Source of the DNA: Streptomyces griseus | GTDB taxonomy: Bacteria > Actinomycetota > Actinomycetes > Streptomycetales > Streptomycetaceae | Assembly (NCBI RefSeq): GCF_900460065.1 | Contig: NZ_UAVD01000028.1 | Location: 124,001 to 188,000 of the forward strand | Reading direction: 5' to 3' | Length of the DNA: 64,000 bases | Shown: positions 33,099 to 41,702 of the stretch, piece by piece | How positions within the stretch are numbered: the stretch's first letter is position 1 | Layout: every line of letters starts with the position of its first letter | Notes under the pieces: model-generated | The model's input: only the letters and a program-made list of their open reading frames with translations | The model's database searches: none | What the model was told of the DNA's origin: nothing | Program-made: the position numbers and the translations under genes

Positions 33099-34010
33099 AT
33101 GAGTCCGTCCTTCGTGCCACCCCGCCGGATCAAGATCGGTGACGCGGCGGCCTTCGTCGGCAGCACTCCTCGCGCGATTCGCCACTACCACGAGATCGGC
33201 CTGCTCCCCGAGCCCGGGAGAGGCGGCGACGGCCGCCGCCGCTACGGGTACGAGGACATGATCCGCCTGCTGTGGATCCGCAGGACGGCCGACGCCGGGA
33301 TCGCCCTGGACGACATCCGCGACGCCTTCGCGACCGGGGCCGCTTCGGCCGACGCGGACGGCGGGGAAGCCATCGCGGGCGTCCTGGAGCGGTTGGAGCA
33401 CTCGCTCGCCGAGCAGGAGGCGGAGTTGCGGCGGCAGCGGGCCGCCGTGCGCCGGATGCGTACCGAGGGCAGCCGGACCGGCCTGCTCTCCGACCTCGTC
33501 ACCGGCCGCCTCACGTCCCTCCCCGAGGGCTCCCTGCGCCCGGCGGACCTGGACACCCTGCTGGTCACCGAGCGGATCTTCGGCCCCCTGGGCGCGGCGG
33601 TCCAGGCCACCCGCTTCATCGCCCTGGCCAGGAATCCCACTCTGCGGCAGGAGTCCGACCGCGTGGACGACGCCGAGGAGGCACTCGACGACAGCGTGGC
33701 CGTCGACGATCCGCGGGTGGCCCGTGTGGCCGCCGAGCGGCACGCCTTCGAGAGCGCCCTGCACGCCTTCATCGAGGAGTCCGGCCTGAGCGAGGAGGAC
33801 GAGGCCCTCTTCGACGCCTGGGAGGCCGCGCACCCGGAGACCGCCGAGGGCGGCGAGGAGGGAGCGGATCCCGCCTCGCGGAGACGGGAGGCCGACTCGA
33901 TGAGTGTGGTGGAGGCCGTCGGCAAGATGCCCTACGACTTCTCCCCGGCCCGCCTGCGCTGTGGGGAACTGGCCGAAGAACTCTCCGCCCGGGACGCAGC
34001 CGGTACCTGA
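33099..34010 (+). CDS. MerR family transcriptional regulator
   Basis: A 303-aa regulator. The MerR winged helix is at about 8-76 (IKIGDAAAFVGSTPRAIRHY, GRRRYGYEDMIRLLWIRR), followed by a coiled-coil dimer helix (about 95-130; LERLEHSLAEQEAELRRQRA). A large mixed C-terminal effector domain has no metal-binding Cys, which argues against metal sensing and for a small-molecule or protein signal. The ATG at 33099 is preceded by GAGAAGAGG. Divergent orientation suggests it acts on the SDR promoter and its own. Confidence 0.9.
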   Translation: MSPSFVPPRRIKIGDAAAFVGSTPRAIRHYHEIGLLPEPGRGGDGRRRYGYEDMIRLLWIRRTADAGIALDDIRDAFATGAASADADGGEAIAGVLERLEHSLAEQEAELRRQRAAVRRMRTEGSRTGLLSDLVTGRLTSLPEGSLRPADLDTLLVTERIFGPLGAAVQATRFIALARNPTLRQESDRVDDAEEALDDSVAVDDPRVARVAAERHAFESALHAFIEESGLSEEDEALFDAWEAAHPETAEGGEEGADPASRRREADSMSVVEAVGKMPYDFSPARLRCGELAEELSARDAAGT

Positions 34011-34086
34011 AACACGGCCTGGCCGCCCGGACCGCCGGGGAAGGGACGGGCGGCCAGGCACGGACGGGCCCGGAGTTCGGCGAGGT

Positions 34087-34758
34087 TCACTCCGCGGGGG
34101 ACGGGCCCCGCTTCCAGACCAAGGTGTAGCGCCAGAACAGCCGTCGGCGCAGCCGCGCGCCGGGCAGCACGTGCCGGGCGTCGCGAACGATGTCCGGAAA
34201 GGCCGTCGTCGCTGGTCGGGTCGGGGCGGTCATGGCGACGGGGCGCGGGGCTCGGCGGCCCTTGTTCTTGATCCAGGCCATGGCGATGTTCGACGGAAGG
34301 GCGACGGCGTCGATCAGGTGGTCGCTCAGGGACCGCGGGCGGTAGAGGCCGACGACGATCAGCGTTCCCCCGGGAGCGAGGAGTCGGCGGAAGTGCGTGA
34401 GTGCTTCGCCCAACGGCAGGTGGTGGACGGTCGCGACGCAGGTGATGACGTCGTAGAGCCCGGACGGTACGTCCTCCAGCGCGTCCCCGACGGAGAACGT
34501 CACCGGAGCCCCGGGAGCCGTGCGTTCCCGCGCGCGTTCGACGATGGTGGGGTCGATGTCGATGCCGTGCACCGCCTCGGCCCGGGTGGCCAGCAGCCGG
34601 GCGAGGTCGCCACTGCCCGATCCGACGTCCAGGGCGCCGGTGAAACGTCCGGGGAGCCGGCGCAGGATCCAGCGGTGGTAGTGGGCGTTGTGATCCCACG
34701 GGTGGGTGGCGTGGAACCGGTCGAGTGCGCGCAGGAGGCGGGGGAGTACGGCCGTCAT
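34087..34758 (-). CDS. Class I SAM-dependent methyltransferase
   Basis: A 223-aa protein with the SAM motif I ALDVGSGSGDLARLLA (about 42-57), the acidic motif II GIDIDP (about 65), VGDALEDVP and the post-motif ITCVATVHHLP. The fold is that of UbiE/Methyltransf_11 enzymes. The C-terminal 60 residues are basic and may contact lipid or a large substrate. The substrate is unknown and no neighbours suggest one. Confidence 0.9.
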   Translation of the reverse strand: MTAVLPRLLRALDRFHATHPWDHNAHYHRWILRRLPGRFTGALDVGSGSGDLARLLATRAEAVHGIDIDPTIVERARERTAPGAPVTFSVGDALEDVPSGLYDVITCVATVHHLPLGEALTHFRRLLAPGGTLIVVGLYRPRSLSDHLIDAVALPSNIAMAWIKNKGRRAPRPVAMTAPTRPATTAFPDIVRDARHVLPGARLRRRLFWRYTLVWKRGPSPAE

Positions 34759-34805
34759 GAGGGGAGTCCATCAGAGCCCCCGGCGTCCACAGCGCGGGAG
34801 GGCGG

Positions 34806-35129
34806 CTACCGCTCGGCTCGGGCGGCGCGTTCGGGATGGTCCCGGGCGGCCATCCAGATCGTCAGGTCGAGGGCGATCCGGCCGATGCTGGTCTCGGTGA
34901 CGACCTCGTGTTCCCGGCGGGTGGAGTCGCGGCGGACGACCTCGTAGCCGCCCTCGTCCAGGACGGTGACGGAGGCGGACCAGACCGGGGCGGCCTCGTC
35001 GGGCCGGATGACGACGAAGGTGTTGTCCGAATCGTTGAGGTCGTCGAACAGCATGTACAGCGCGTCCTCGGACGGGTCCTCGATGTGGTCGCCGTTCTCG
35101 CTGTCGGCCCGGTAGTACTCGGCTGGCAT
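34806..35129 (-). CDS. Conserved hypothetical acidic protein (107 aa)
   Basis: A 107-aa soluble protein with an acidic N-terminus (YRADSENGDHIEDPSEDALYM, FDDLNDSDNTFVVI) and a C-terminal strand-helix region (YEVVRRDSTRREHEVVTET, IALDLTIWMAARDH). GAGGAG lies before the ATG, which supports expression. I do not recognise a family. It follows the NsdA-like regulator gene by 182 bp on the same strand and might be its partner; this is inference from position only. Confidence 0.75.
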   Translation of the reverse strand: MPAEYYRADSENGDHIEDPSEDALYMLFDDLNDSDNTFVVIRPDEAAPVWSASVTVLDEGGYEVVRRDSTRREHEVVTETSIGRIALDLTIWMAARDHPERAARAER

Positions 35130-35311
35130 CGCTCTGTCTCCTCTCGGCCCGCTGGCCTGATCGCGGCCAGGATGACACGAGGGTCCGACAGTAACCTCCC
35201 GGGCGGGGGCCCTGCGGTCCTGCGACCCGGCCCCGCCCCGGCCGACCACAGGCGCCAAGTGCGCCGGCCGCACGCCGGTTGCGGGCCGTGTTCGGCTCGC
35301 GTCGGCCTCTT

Positions 35312-36664
35312 CTACGCCGGGATCAGTTCGGGGCGGACGATGTCCCGGGCGCGTTGGTAGAGGGCTTGCGCATCGTGGTTCTTGAGGTGGGGGGCGAGGA
35401 GACGGAACATGTCCGTCACACGCTGGTCGATACGGCCCGAATTCACCAGCGGATAGTCGTCCAGCGCCAGCCACCACGTCTTGCAGGCCGCCTCCAGATG
35501 ACCCGTCGCCAATTGGCGCTCGGCCAGAATGGCCCGCTCCTTGACGCGTGTACGGCGGTAGATGCCATACCGCAGACGGTCCGATTCCTCCATGGCCGCT
35601 ACCGCACCGTGCACGTCGCCCATTTCGTACCGCACCTGGCTGGTGTGATAGCTCAAGGACGCCGGAGCGTAGGAGCCGAAGACCTTCCCACGTGCCTCTG
35701 CCTTGTCCATGGCGACTTCGGCTTCCTGCAAATACATCAGGGCTGAGCGGCGATTGCCGGTCTGCGCCGCCGCATGCGCCTGCTGGCCTGCGAGAAAGGC
35801 GCGCATTCGAGGGCCGGCCTGAGGGGATGACGCCGCAGCGGCATCGGCGAGACGCATCGCCACCGGTCCTTGTCGCAGATCCACCGCTTGCACGCTCATT
35901 CCACGGAGAGTGGTGCAGAACGTCAGGTGATCCTCGGACGCTCCGGCCAGCTCCAGGGCCTTGAGGTAGTAGCGCTGCGCCAGGCCGTGGAGTCCTTCGT
36001 CGACCGCCATGTAACCCGTGAGGTAACAGAGGTCCGACGCGGCGGACATCATCGCCCTGCGTACGTCCTCGCGCCCGCTGGCCTTGAGGAAGGGCGCAAC
36101 GGTGTTCACCAAGAAGCTGGCGGCCAGCGGTCGGGCCGTTCTGCCGCCGAACTGATCGTCCATTGACGAGAGTTGCTCGGTCATCGCGGTCACCGTGTGC
36201 ACGTCGGACATGCCTAGGCGCGATCGGACGCCCATCTGGGCGGCTTCCATTCGTCCCACCACGTCCGGCCAGTCCGACACCGTGAGGGCTACGGAGAACA
36301 GGGCGACTCCCAGCACGCTGCGCCGGGAAGGGTCCATGTCCAGCCTTCCGAGGTCGATGATTCCGTCCACCGTGCTGACCGGTCCCGCCTCCGTTCCGTG
36401 CTCGGGATCCGGGACGGGGAACCCGGCCTCCGACGCCGTGATCGGCCGCCCGAGCCTCCGGGCGAATGCCTCCAGGATCAGGAACCGGGCATTCTCGCGT
36501 GGAACGCCCCCGCTTAACCACTGGTGCACGGAAGGGGCGCGGTACTGCTGGGGAGTTCCGCGCTCCGTCCCGATGCGGTTGACCGCTTGCGCACATTGTC
36601 TGAGCGTCCACCCGGTCTCGCGGAACAGCCGAGCAAGGCCTGTGTTCGGTTCGCCGGTACCCAA
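35312..36664 (-). CDS. NsdA-like HTH/TPR transcriptional regulator with a TTA codon
   Basis: A 450-aa regulator. The N-terminal helix-turn-helix region (about 10-80) has SVHQWLSGGVPRENARFLI and EAFARRLGRPITASEAGF, as in NsdA and related Streptomyces developmental regulators. A hydrophobic segment lies near 115-130. TPR-like helices fill the rest (RYYLKALELAGASEDHL, ALMYLQEAEVAMDKAEARG). Codon 50 is TTA, the rare leucine codon read by the bldA tRNA, so translation probably depends on developmental stage. The gene is divergent from a cluster of four small unknown genes that it may control. Confidence 0.88.
   Translation of the reverse strand: MGTGEPNTGLARLFRETGWTLRQCAQAVNRIGTERGTPQQYRAPSVHQWLSGGVPRENARFLILEAFARRLGRPITASEAGFPVPDPEHGTEAGPVSTVDGIIDLGRLDMDPSRRSVLGVALFSVALTVSDWPDVVGRMEAAQMGVRSRLGMSDVHTVTAMTEQLSSMDDQFGGRTARPLAASFLVNTVAPFLKASGREDVRRAMMSAASDLCYLTGYMAVDEGLHGLAQRYYLKALELAGASEDHLTFCTTLRGMSVQAVDLRQGPVAMRLADAAAASSPQAGPRMRAFLAGQQAHAAAQTGNRRSALMYLQEAEVAMDKAEARGKVFGSYAPASLSYHTSQVRYEMGDVHGAVAAMEESDRLRYGIYRRTRVKERAILAERQLATGHLEAACKTWWLALDDYPLVNSGRIDQRVTDMFRLLAPHLKNHDAQALYQRARDIVRPELIPA
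36515..36517 (-). promoter_or_regulatory. TTA (bldA) codon in the NsdA-like regulator
   Basis: In the minus-strand frame the codons TGG TTA AGC encode Trp-Leu-Ser in QWLSGG, with TTA as codon 50. I looked for in-frame TTA in the other annotated genes and saw none; other apparent TTA strings read as TAC in frame. Confidence 0.85.
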
Positions 36665-36802
36665 GTTCCGTCAACTCCCCCTGCGGGACGACATCAAGCG
36701 CTTAACGGTCTTAACCCTTGCCCACGTCTCAACACTACCGCCGGGCGCGCTCGCGCGATTACCTGTAGTGACCGGTCGGTTGCGAGGAGGAAAGAGGGTT
36801 GG

Positions 36803-37036
36803 GTGGACAGGGAGCCGCTGCTGCCCGCTGTGGGCGCGTTCATGGTGGACACGAGCCGTGGAGGCGGTGTTGCGGAGTTCCGGGGCGTCGCCGGCCCGTA
36901 CTGGTCCCTCCGGCCGGTCGGCGGTGGGCGCGAGTGGGAAGTCGAACCGCGCTACGTACGACCCGCGCTGCTCATGGAGCAGCTTCGGGCCCGTACGGCG
37001 CGGCTCAACGCCCGCAGCCGGGGAGAAGTGCTGTGA
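36803..37036 (+). CDS. Small unknown protein (77 aa), first of a four-gene cluster
   Basis: The GTG at 36803 gives VDREPLLPAVGAFMVDTSRG, a 77-aa basic protein with a beta-rich centre (VAEFRGVAGPYWSLRPVGGG) and a C-terminal helix (ALLMEQLRARTARLNARS). AGGAGG and AGAGGG lie upstream. Its end overlaps the next gene by 4 nt (GTGA). Small proteins of this look commonly accompany TPR-type regulators in Streptomyces; no function is known to me. Confidence 0.75.
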   Translation: MDREPLLPAVGAFMVDTSRGGGVAEFRGVAGPYWSLRPVGGGREWEVEPRYVRPALLMEQLRARTARLNARSRGEVL

Positions 37037-37494
37037 AGGCGGCGTTTGCGGCCCCGGGCCGTGCGAGGGTGCTGGACTACGTCGCGGCCGTCACCGTGAA
37101 GGCCGACGGGCAAAATCTTCCGCTCGGCGGAGTCGCCCTGCCGAACCGCCGGCTCGTCCTCCGCTGGCTCCGGCGGCAGGCGCTGCGCCTGGCGGACGGG
37201 CACGGGCGCGATCCGGTCGAGGCCGCAGCGTGGCACGGCGCGCGAGACGTCCTGCCGGTGACCTTCCACGGAGCCGACGCCCCCGAGGCGCTCCGGGCGT
37301 GGGCGGGCGACCACGGCAGCCAGGAGCACGCCATGAGCGCGCTGGCATCCGGGCTCCCCGCCCTGCTCACCGTGGTCGACCCCTTCGTGGGGCTGCGGGT
37401 CACCCTCGGCGCGTGGCCCGTCGACCTGTGCGGGTGGGCGACGGCGGCGGCCCCGGCGAACCACCCGTACCCGCCCCGTACGGAAGGGGCCTGA
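37033..37494 (+). CDS. Unknown protein (153 aa)
   Basis: A 153-aa protein starting VKAAFAAPGRARVLDYVAAV, with the GTG overlapping the previous stop by 4 nt, which implies translational coupling. Features include a basic helix (RRLVLRWLRRQALRLADGHG) and a C-terminal hydrophobic segment around GLPALLTVVDPFVGLRVTLG. No known motif is seen. It sits 4 bp before the next gene in a tight cluster. Confidence 0.75.
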   Translation: MKAAFAAPGRARVLDYVAAVTVKADGQNLPLGGVALPNRRLVLRWLRRQALRLADGHGRDPVEAAAWHGARDVLPVTFHGADAPEALRAWAGDHGSQEHAMSALASGLPALLTVVDPFVGLRVTLGAWPVDLCGWATAAAPANHPYPPRTEGA

Positions 37495-37498
37495 CCTC

Positions 37499-37951
37499 GT
37501 GCTGCAATGCACCGCCGTGACTCACGTCCCGTACGCGGAAACGCTGCTGGCGCTCGCCACCATGGAGGGCGGGCCGGAGCACCCGCCCGACGTCGTGGAG
37601 CCGGAGGACTTCGTCCTGTGCGAGCTGGGCGACCACGACGAGTCGGCCGAGCACGCCGCGCACCTGTGGACGGCGGACGTACCGGACGACCGGGACCTGT
37701 GGTTCCTCTGGTCGGGCACCGGCGCCCACCGCGTCCACCGGCTCGACGTACTCCGTCTCTGCCCCGCCGTGCTCCGCGAGCTGGCGACCCGCACGGTGAC
37801 GACGTGCGCGTTCTTCGACCATCACCCCGGGCCGCACTCCTTCTCCGTGACCGATCCGCTCGGCGACCTCATCGCCGACCACGTCCACAGCGAGGTCCGG
37901 CGGCTGGTCTCGGACGATGCCCCCGACGTACCCGACACCGACGCGCCCTGA
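37499..37951 (+). CDS. Unknown Cys/His-rich protein, paralogue 1
   Basis: A 150-aa acidic protein starting VLQCTAVTHVPYAETLLALA. It shares a pattern with the next gene: CTAVT near the start, LCELGDH...H..LW in the first half, and an FFDHHPGPHSF block like the FADHPSAHDW of its neighbour. Spaced Cys and His residues could bind a metal. GGAAGGGG precedes the GTG. The gene follows the previous stop by 4 bp. Function unknown. Confidence 0.75.
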   Translation: MLQCTAVTHVPYAETLLALATMEGGPEHPPDVVEPEDFVLCELGDHDESAEHAAHLWTADVPDDRDLWFLWSGTGAHRVHRLDVLRLCPAVLRELATRTVTTCAFFDHHPGPHSFSVTDPLGDLIADHVHSEVRRLVSDDAPDVPDTDAP

Positions 37952-37978
37952 GGGCGACGACCAGAGGATTCCCGCCCC

Positions 37979-38359
37979 ATGAACCAGTGCACCGCCGTGA
38001 CCCTGCTGCCGCCCCCGGAGTTCGTGATCCGCCTCGCCGCCGCCGGCGGCGCCGGCCGTCCGGAAGCCGGGCACCTCCTCTGCGAGCTGGCCGCCCACCA
38101 CGACGGCGACCACGCGATGGCGTTGTGGGACGACGACGTGAACCGCACCGCCGTGTGGGCCCGGTGGAAGGGCGAGCGGGCGACCTTGGGCGAGCTGGCC
38201 TGGTGCGGCGCGATCGACCCCCGGGGTGAGGACGCCTGCGGGCTGTTCGCCGACCACCCCTCCGCCCACGACTGGGACATCGTCGATCCGGCGCTCGCTG
38301 CGGTGGACGCCGTCCTCGCGGGGGAGCACCCGCACCTCCTACCACGTGACAGTGCGTGA
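37979..38359 (+). CDS. Unknown Cys/His-rich protein, paralogue 2
   Basis: A 126-aa acidic protein starting MNQCTAVTLLPPPEFVIRLA, clearly related to the preceding gene (CTAVT, HLLCELAAHHDGDHAMALW, DACGLFADHPSAHDW) but shorter and with a different tail, DPALAAVDAVLAGEHPHLL. AGAGGA lies before the ATG, 27 bp after the previous stop. A degenerate copy of its 3' end is found at 40205-40327. Confidence 0.75.
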   Translation: MNQCTAVTLLPPPEFVIRLAAAGGAGRPEAGHLLCELAAHHDGDHAMALWDDDVNRTAVWARWKGERATLGELAWCGAIDPRGEDACGLFADHPSAHDWDIVDPALAAVDAVLAGEHPHLLPRDSA

Positions 38360-38625
38360 ACTCCCGCGCATACGGTGCTGTTCGACAGTCGGCGCGGCGG
38401 CGGCCGGGAGTGAGGAGATCGTCCCTGTCTGCGTGATCCCGGTGGCGGCGGGCGGAGCGCGAGGCCGTGAAGAGAGGCAGTGGGCGGCAGCGGCCGAGTC
38501 CACCTCACCCGCCGCACCGGCCGCCGCAGGGACCTTCGCGGAGAAACGAGTTCTGCCGTTCGATCGGCACGTCCTACGCTTCCGTGATCGATGACACCGC
38601 ATATTCAACTGACGGGGGTCCTGGT

Positions 38626-39618
38626 GTGAGTGTGAACAGCGGCAACGGACTCGCATCGCTGAAACAGTTGCCTGGCTACGTCCTCCGGCCGTATCACGGC
38701 CACGAAGACGACGGCGCCATGGCCGCTGTGCGGCTCGGCTGTGCGGAGCGAGACCGGGTCGACGCCCGTTCGGTCGTGGAAGGTCTCCCGACGGCAGCCG
38801 AGATCGCCGAAGCCTCCGCCAAGCTCGACGACCCATCCGAGAACCAGGCACTGGTGGAGCACAGCGGTGGTGTCGTCGGCTACGCGACGATCAGGCGGTG
38901 GCAGGAGCGGGACGGGACGTGGTTGTACCTGCACCGCGGCTACCTGATGCCCGAGCACCGCGGCCAGGGCATCGGCTCAGCCATGCTGAACTGGGCAGAG
39001 AGCCGTATCCGTCAGCTCGTGCAACAGCATGGAACCGCACGAACGGCCGTGCTCGGCGCGAACGCCATGGTCTCTGAACAGGATGCAACGGCGCTCCTGC
39101 TCGATGCGGGATACCGGCGTGTCTTCAGCTTGGTGGAGCTGGAGCTGGCCGATCTCCGACAGCTCCCCGACCGCAAGCCGTTGCCGGACGGCGTCCGCGT
39201 CGGAGCCGTTGATCCGAGCAGCTACCGCGCGGCCTGGAAAACGGTCGTCGATTCCTATGCGGAGGCCGCCTTCACCGAGAGGTGGACGTTCGAGAGCTTC
39301 CTCGCCTCGGCGGCCGACCCGACCTGCTGGCGGGCTGCTTGGGATCGCGAGGCCCTGGCCGGTGTCGCCCTGTGCTCCATCCGTCGCCGGAATGCCACCG
39401 TGGGCGAAATCGAAGAACTGAGCGTCCGGAAAGAGTCACGGCGTCTCGGACTCGGGCGAGCCCTGCTACTGGACGGGCTGCGATGCCTTCGCGAGCACGG
39501 TGCGGAGACTGCTCGGTTGTACACCGGCACCGCGAATCCGCACCGGTCCTACGACCTCTACGAGGACGTAGGGTTCCGGCGCCAGAACGAGCACGTCCGC
39601 TACCGCAAGCCGATCTGA
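38626..39618 (+). CDS. Double-GNAT acetyltransferase
   Basis: A 330-aa protein with two GNAT domains. The first (about 15-170) has the acetyl-CoA loop MPEHRGQGIGSAMLNW. The second (about 180-330) has VRKESRRLGLGRALLLDG and the closing YDLYEDVGFRRQ. Tandem GNAT proteins include mycothiol synthase, but key sequence outside the fold differs, so the substrate is open. The GTG at 38626 (VSVNSGNGLAS) is chosen because the GNAT domain starts soon after; an upstream frame extends to 38467 without a convincing site. Codon bias is weaker than in neighbours, fitting an accessory stretch. Confidence 0.88.
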   Translation: MSVNSGNGLASLKQLPGYVLRPYHGHEDDGAMAAVRLGCAERDRVDARSVVEGLPTAAEIAEASAKLDDPSENQALVEHSGGVVGYATIRRWQERDGTWLYLHRGYLMPEHRGQGIGSAMLNWAESRIRQLVQQHGTARTAVLGANAMVSEQDATALLLDAGYRRVFSLVELELADLRQLPDRKPLPDGVRVGAVDPSSYRAAWKTVVDSYAEAAFTERWTFESFLASAADPTCWRAAWDREALAGVALCSIRRRNATVGEIEELSVRKESRRLGLGRALLLDGLRCLREHGAETARLYTGTANPHRSYDLYEDVGFRRQNEHVRYRKPI

Positions 39619-39929
39619 TCGGTTGCCTGGTCCCCCGCTCCACAGGCTTCGCACCACGCTCGGATGTCGGAGTCCGAGGGGGCGGTCCTGGCGCCAGCGA
39701 TACGGGCGCGGCGGATGCGGACGCCCTTGGCGGTGATCTCCTGCACGACGTCGAGCCAGGGGCGCCACCAGGAATCACGATCGTCCGGGTCGAGTTGATG
39801 GCCCTGTCGCCACGCCGCGAATTGTTCGTTCTCGTTCGGGACGGCATAGACGTCACGCATCTCCAGATGGACGGCGGACCGCTCGGCCGACCGGATCAGG
39901 TCGGTGAAGCTGCTCAAGCTCTGCGCCAT
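39600..39929 (-). CDS. DUF6879-like protein, short version
   Basis: A 109-aa protein. Residues 10-75 match the N-terminal half of DUF6879 proteins (AERSAVHLEMRDVY, DSWWRPWLDVVQEITAKG, VRIRRARI). Family members normally continue for another 70-100 residues; here the sequence changes after RRARI to a Cys-containing tail (IRAWCEACGAGDQ) and stops. It looks C-terminally truncated or replaced. GGGAGG lies seven bases before the ATG. The stop overlaps the end of the convergent GNAT gene by 19 bp, and the 5' end overlaps the upstream gene by 77 bp. Confidence 0.75.
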   Translation of the reverse strand: MAQSLSSFTDLIRSAERSAVHLEMRDVYAVPNENEQFAAWRQGHQLDPDDRDSWWRPWLDVVQEITAKGVRIRRARIAGARTAPSDSDIRAWCEACGAGDQATDQIGLR

Positions 39930-40143
39930 CAAGTGCCTCCCTCAGCAACGGAATCATGCGCTGTGGCAGCCGCACCACACTCTCGTGACCGGGCAACGGG
40001 CTGTCCTGGACTGTCCGGGCAGTCGTGTCGGAGTCGGCCGTCACCCCCCGGATGACGAGTTCTTTCGTGTGCTCATCCACCCACACGGCCGGACAGCCAT
40101 GATCCCCGGACTCAGGATCCCTTCCGACGAACCGTAAACGCAT
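39853..40143 (-). CDS. Small partner protein of the DUF6879 gene (96 aa)
   Basis: A 96-aa protein starting MRLRFVGRDPESGDHGCPAVW with AAGGAGAGG upstream. The core CPAVWVDEHTKELVIRGVTA and a VRLPQRMIPLLREALDG helix are typical of small Streptomyces proteins encoded just before DUF6879 genes. The C-terminal 20 residues (LEQLHRPDPVGRAVRRPSGDA) extend past the usual end and overlap the DUF6879 start. The function of the pair is unknown; such pairs often neighbour HTH regulators. Confidence 0.75.
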   Translation of the reverse strand: MRLRFVGRDPESGDHGCPAVWVDEHTKELVIRGVTADSDTTARTVQDSPLPGHESVVRLPQRMIPLLREALDGAELEQLHRPDPVGRAVRRPSGDA

Positions 40144-40204
40144 AGCCTCTCCTTGCGTCGAGCCCGGTTCGCACCGGACTGCGTGGAGCTTCCTGCCCCC
40201 GGCG

Positions 40205-40327
40205 GTGCGCATGTGCCGTGGTGGGCACCCCGTCGACGACCGTGCCGTCACCGATCCGGCGCTCGCGGCGGTTCACGCCGTCCTCGTGGGGGAGCACCCG
40301 CACCTCACGCCACGCTACGGCGTGTGA
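40205..40327 (+). pseudogene. Degenerate 3' fragment of the 37979 paralogue family
   Basis: The frame ending in TGA at 40325 reads DPALAAVHAVLVGEHPHL, which matches the C-terminus of the 37979 gene (DPALAAVDAVLAGEHPHL), and upstream a decayed C...HP...VDD block. There is no start codon with a ribosome binding site and most of the gene is missing. It is a remnant of a third copy, separated from the other two by the GNAT and DUF6879 genes. Confidence 0.8.
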
Positions 40328-40367
40328 CTCCCCGGCGCGGCGCCCCCGCGTCGGAATGATGGCGCGC

Positions 40368-41678
40368 ATGCCAGAACACCCCGAAAGCGATATGCGCGGC
40401 GAAAGCAGTGAAAGCGGCGGGACCGGCGGGGTCGGCCGGTTGCGGCGTCGGCTCGCCCCGATGACCGGACGTGACCCCGGGGAGGACGGCCGGGTCTCCT
40501 CACCGCTGGAGCTGCTGTTCGACCTGACCTTCGTCGTCGCGGTCGGTACGGCGTCGTCGCGGTTCGCCGAGCTCCTGGCCGAGGGACACCTGGGGCACGC
40601 GGTCACCGCGTTCGTCATGGCGATGTTCGCGATCAGCGTCGCCTGGATCAGCTTCAGCTGGTTCGCCTCGGCCTTCGCCACCGACGACTGGCTCTACCGG
40701 GTCCTGACGATGCTCCAGATGATCGGGGTCGTCGTCTTCTCGCTCGGCCTGCCGGCGATGTTCCACTCCGTCGACGAGGGCGGCCATCTCGAACTGCGTG
40801 CCATGGTCGCGGGGTATGTCGTGATGCGGGTCGCGATGGTGTTCCAGTGGGCCCGTGCGGCCCGGGAGGCTCCCGAGTTCCGGGGCGTGGGCCTGGCCAA
40901 CATCCGCTGGACGGTGATCGCCCAGGTCGGGTGGGTCGTGCTGGCCTTCGTCGGACTGCCGGTGTACGTCGTGTTCGCGGCGTTCGTCGTCCTCGGCGCG
41001 CTGGAACTGGCCCTCCCGGTCTTCGCCCAGGGCGCGGCGGGCGGCACCCCCTGGCACCCCCACCACATGGCCGAGCGGTACAGCCTGTTCGCGATCATCG
41101 TGCTCGGGGAGAGCGTGGTCGGCACGGTCGCCTCGTCGGGCGAACTGCTGGGCGGGGCCGACGGCACGGCCTGGACCGGCAACGCGATCGCCGTGGTGGT
41201 CGCGGGGGTCGGCCTGACCTTCGGCATGTGGTGGGTCTACTTCACGACCCCGTTCGGGGACGTCCTGGAGCGGCGCCGCGACCGCGGCTACCTCTTCGGA
41301 TACGGCCACATCCCGCTGTTCATCGGCGTCGCCGGCGCGGGGGCCGGGCTGCACGTCGCGGGGCTCTCCCTGGAACACCACGCGGAGATCTCCCGGACGA
41401 CGGTCGTCCTCGCCCTGGCCCTCCCGGTGACCCTCTACCTCCTGGTGGTCTACCTGCTGCACACCCTGCTGCTCTCGGCGGCGGACCGCTTCCACCTGCT
41501 CCTGATCGGCCTGACCCTGGCGGTCCTGCTGGCGGCCTGCCTGCTGGGCGTGACGGGAGCGCCGCTGGCCGTGTGCCTGATCGTGGTGATGCTCGCGCCC
41601 TTCGTGACCGTGGTCGGCTACGAGACGATCGGACGCGAGCATCAGCGGCGCATGCTGGAGGGGGCCGGGGTGGGGTAG
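40368..41678 (+). CDS. Low temperature requirement protein A (LtrA) family membrane protein
   Basis: A 436-aa protein with about eleven transmembrane helices and the hallmark SPLELLFDLTFVVAVG near residue 45. Further LtrA features are HHMAERYSLFAIIVLGESVV and YGHIPLFIGVAGAG. LtrA was named from a Listeria mutant unable to grow in the cold; the biochemical role is unknown. The ATG at 40368 is used; ATGs at 40356 and 40359 are equally open and no start has a strong ribosome binding site. Confidence 0.9.
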   Translation: MPEHPESDMRGESSESGGTGGVGRLRRRLAPMTGRDPGEDGRVSSPLELLFDLTFVVAVGTASSRFAELLAEGHLGHAVTAFVMAMFAISVAWISFSWFASAFATDDWLYRVLTMLQMIGVVVFSLGLPAMFHSVDEGGHLELRAMVAGYVVMRVAMVFQWARAAREAPEFRGVGLANIRWTVIAQVGWVVLAFVGLPVYVVFAAFVVLGALELALPVFAQGAAGGTPWHPHHMAERYSLFAIIVLGESVVGTVASSGELLGGADGTAWTGNAIAVVVAGVGLTFGMWWVYFTTPFGDVLERRRDRGYLFGYGHIPLFIGVAGAGAGLHVAGLSLEHHAEISRTTVVLALALPVTLYLLVVYLLHTLLLSAADRFHLLLIGLTLAVLLAACLLGVTGAPLAVCLIVVMLAPFVTVVGYETIGREHQRRMLEGAGVG

Positions 41679-41702
41679 GGGGTGGAGCGGGAGGCCGGCG
41701 GC

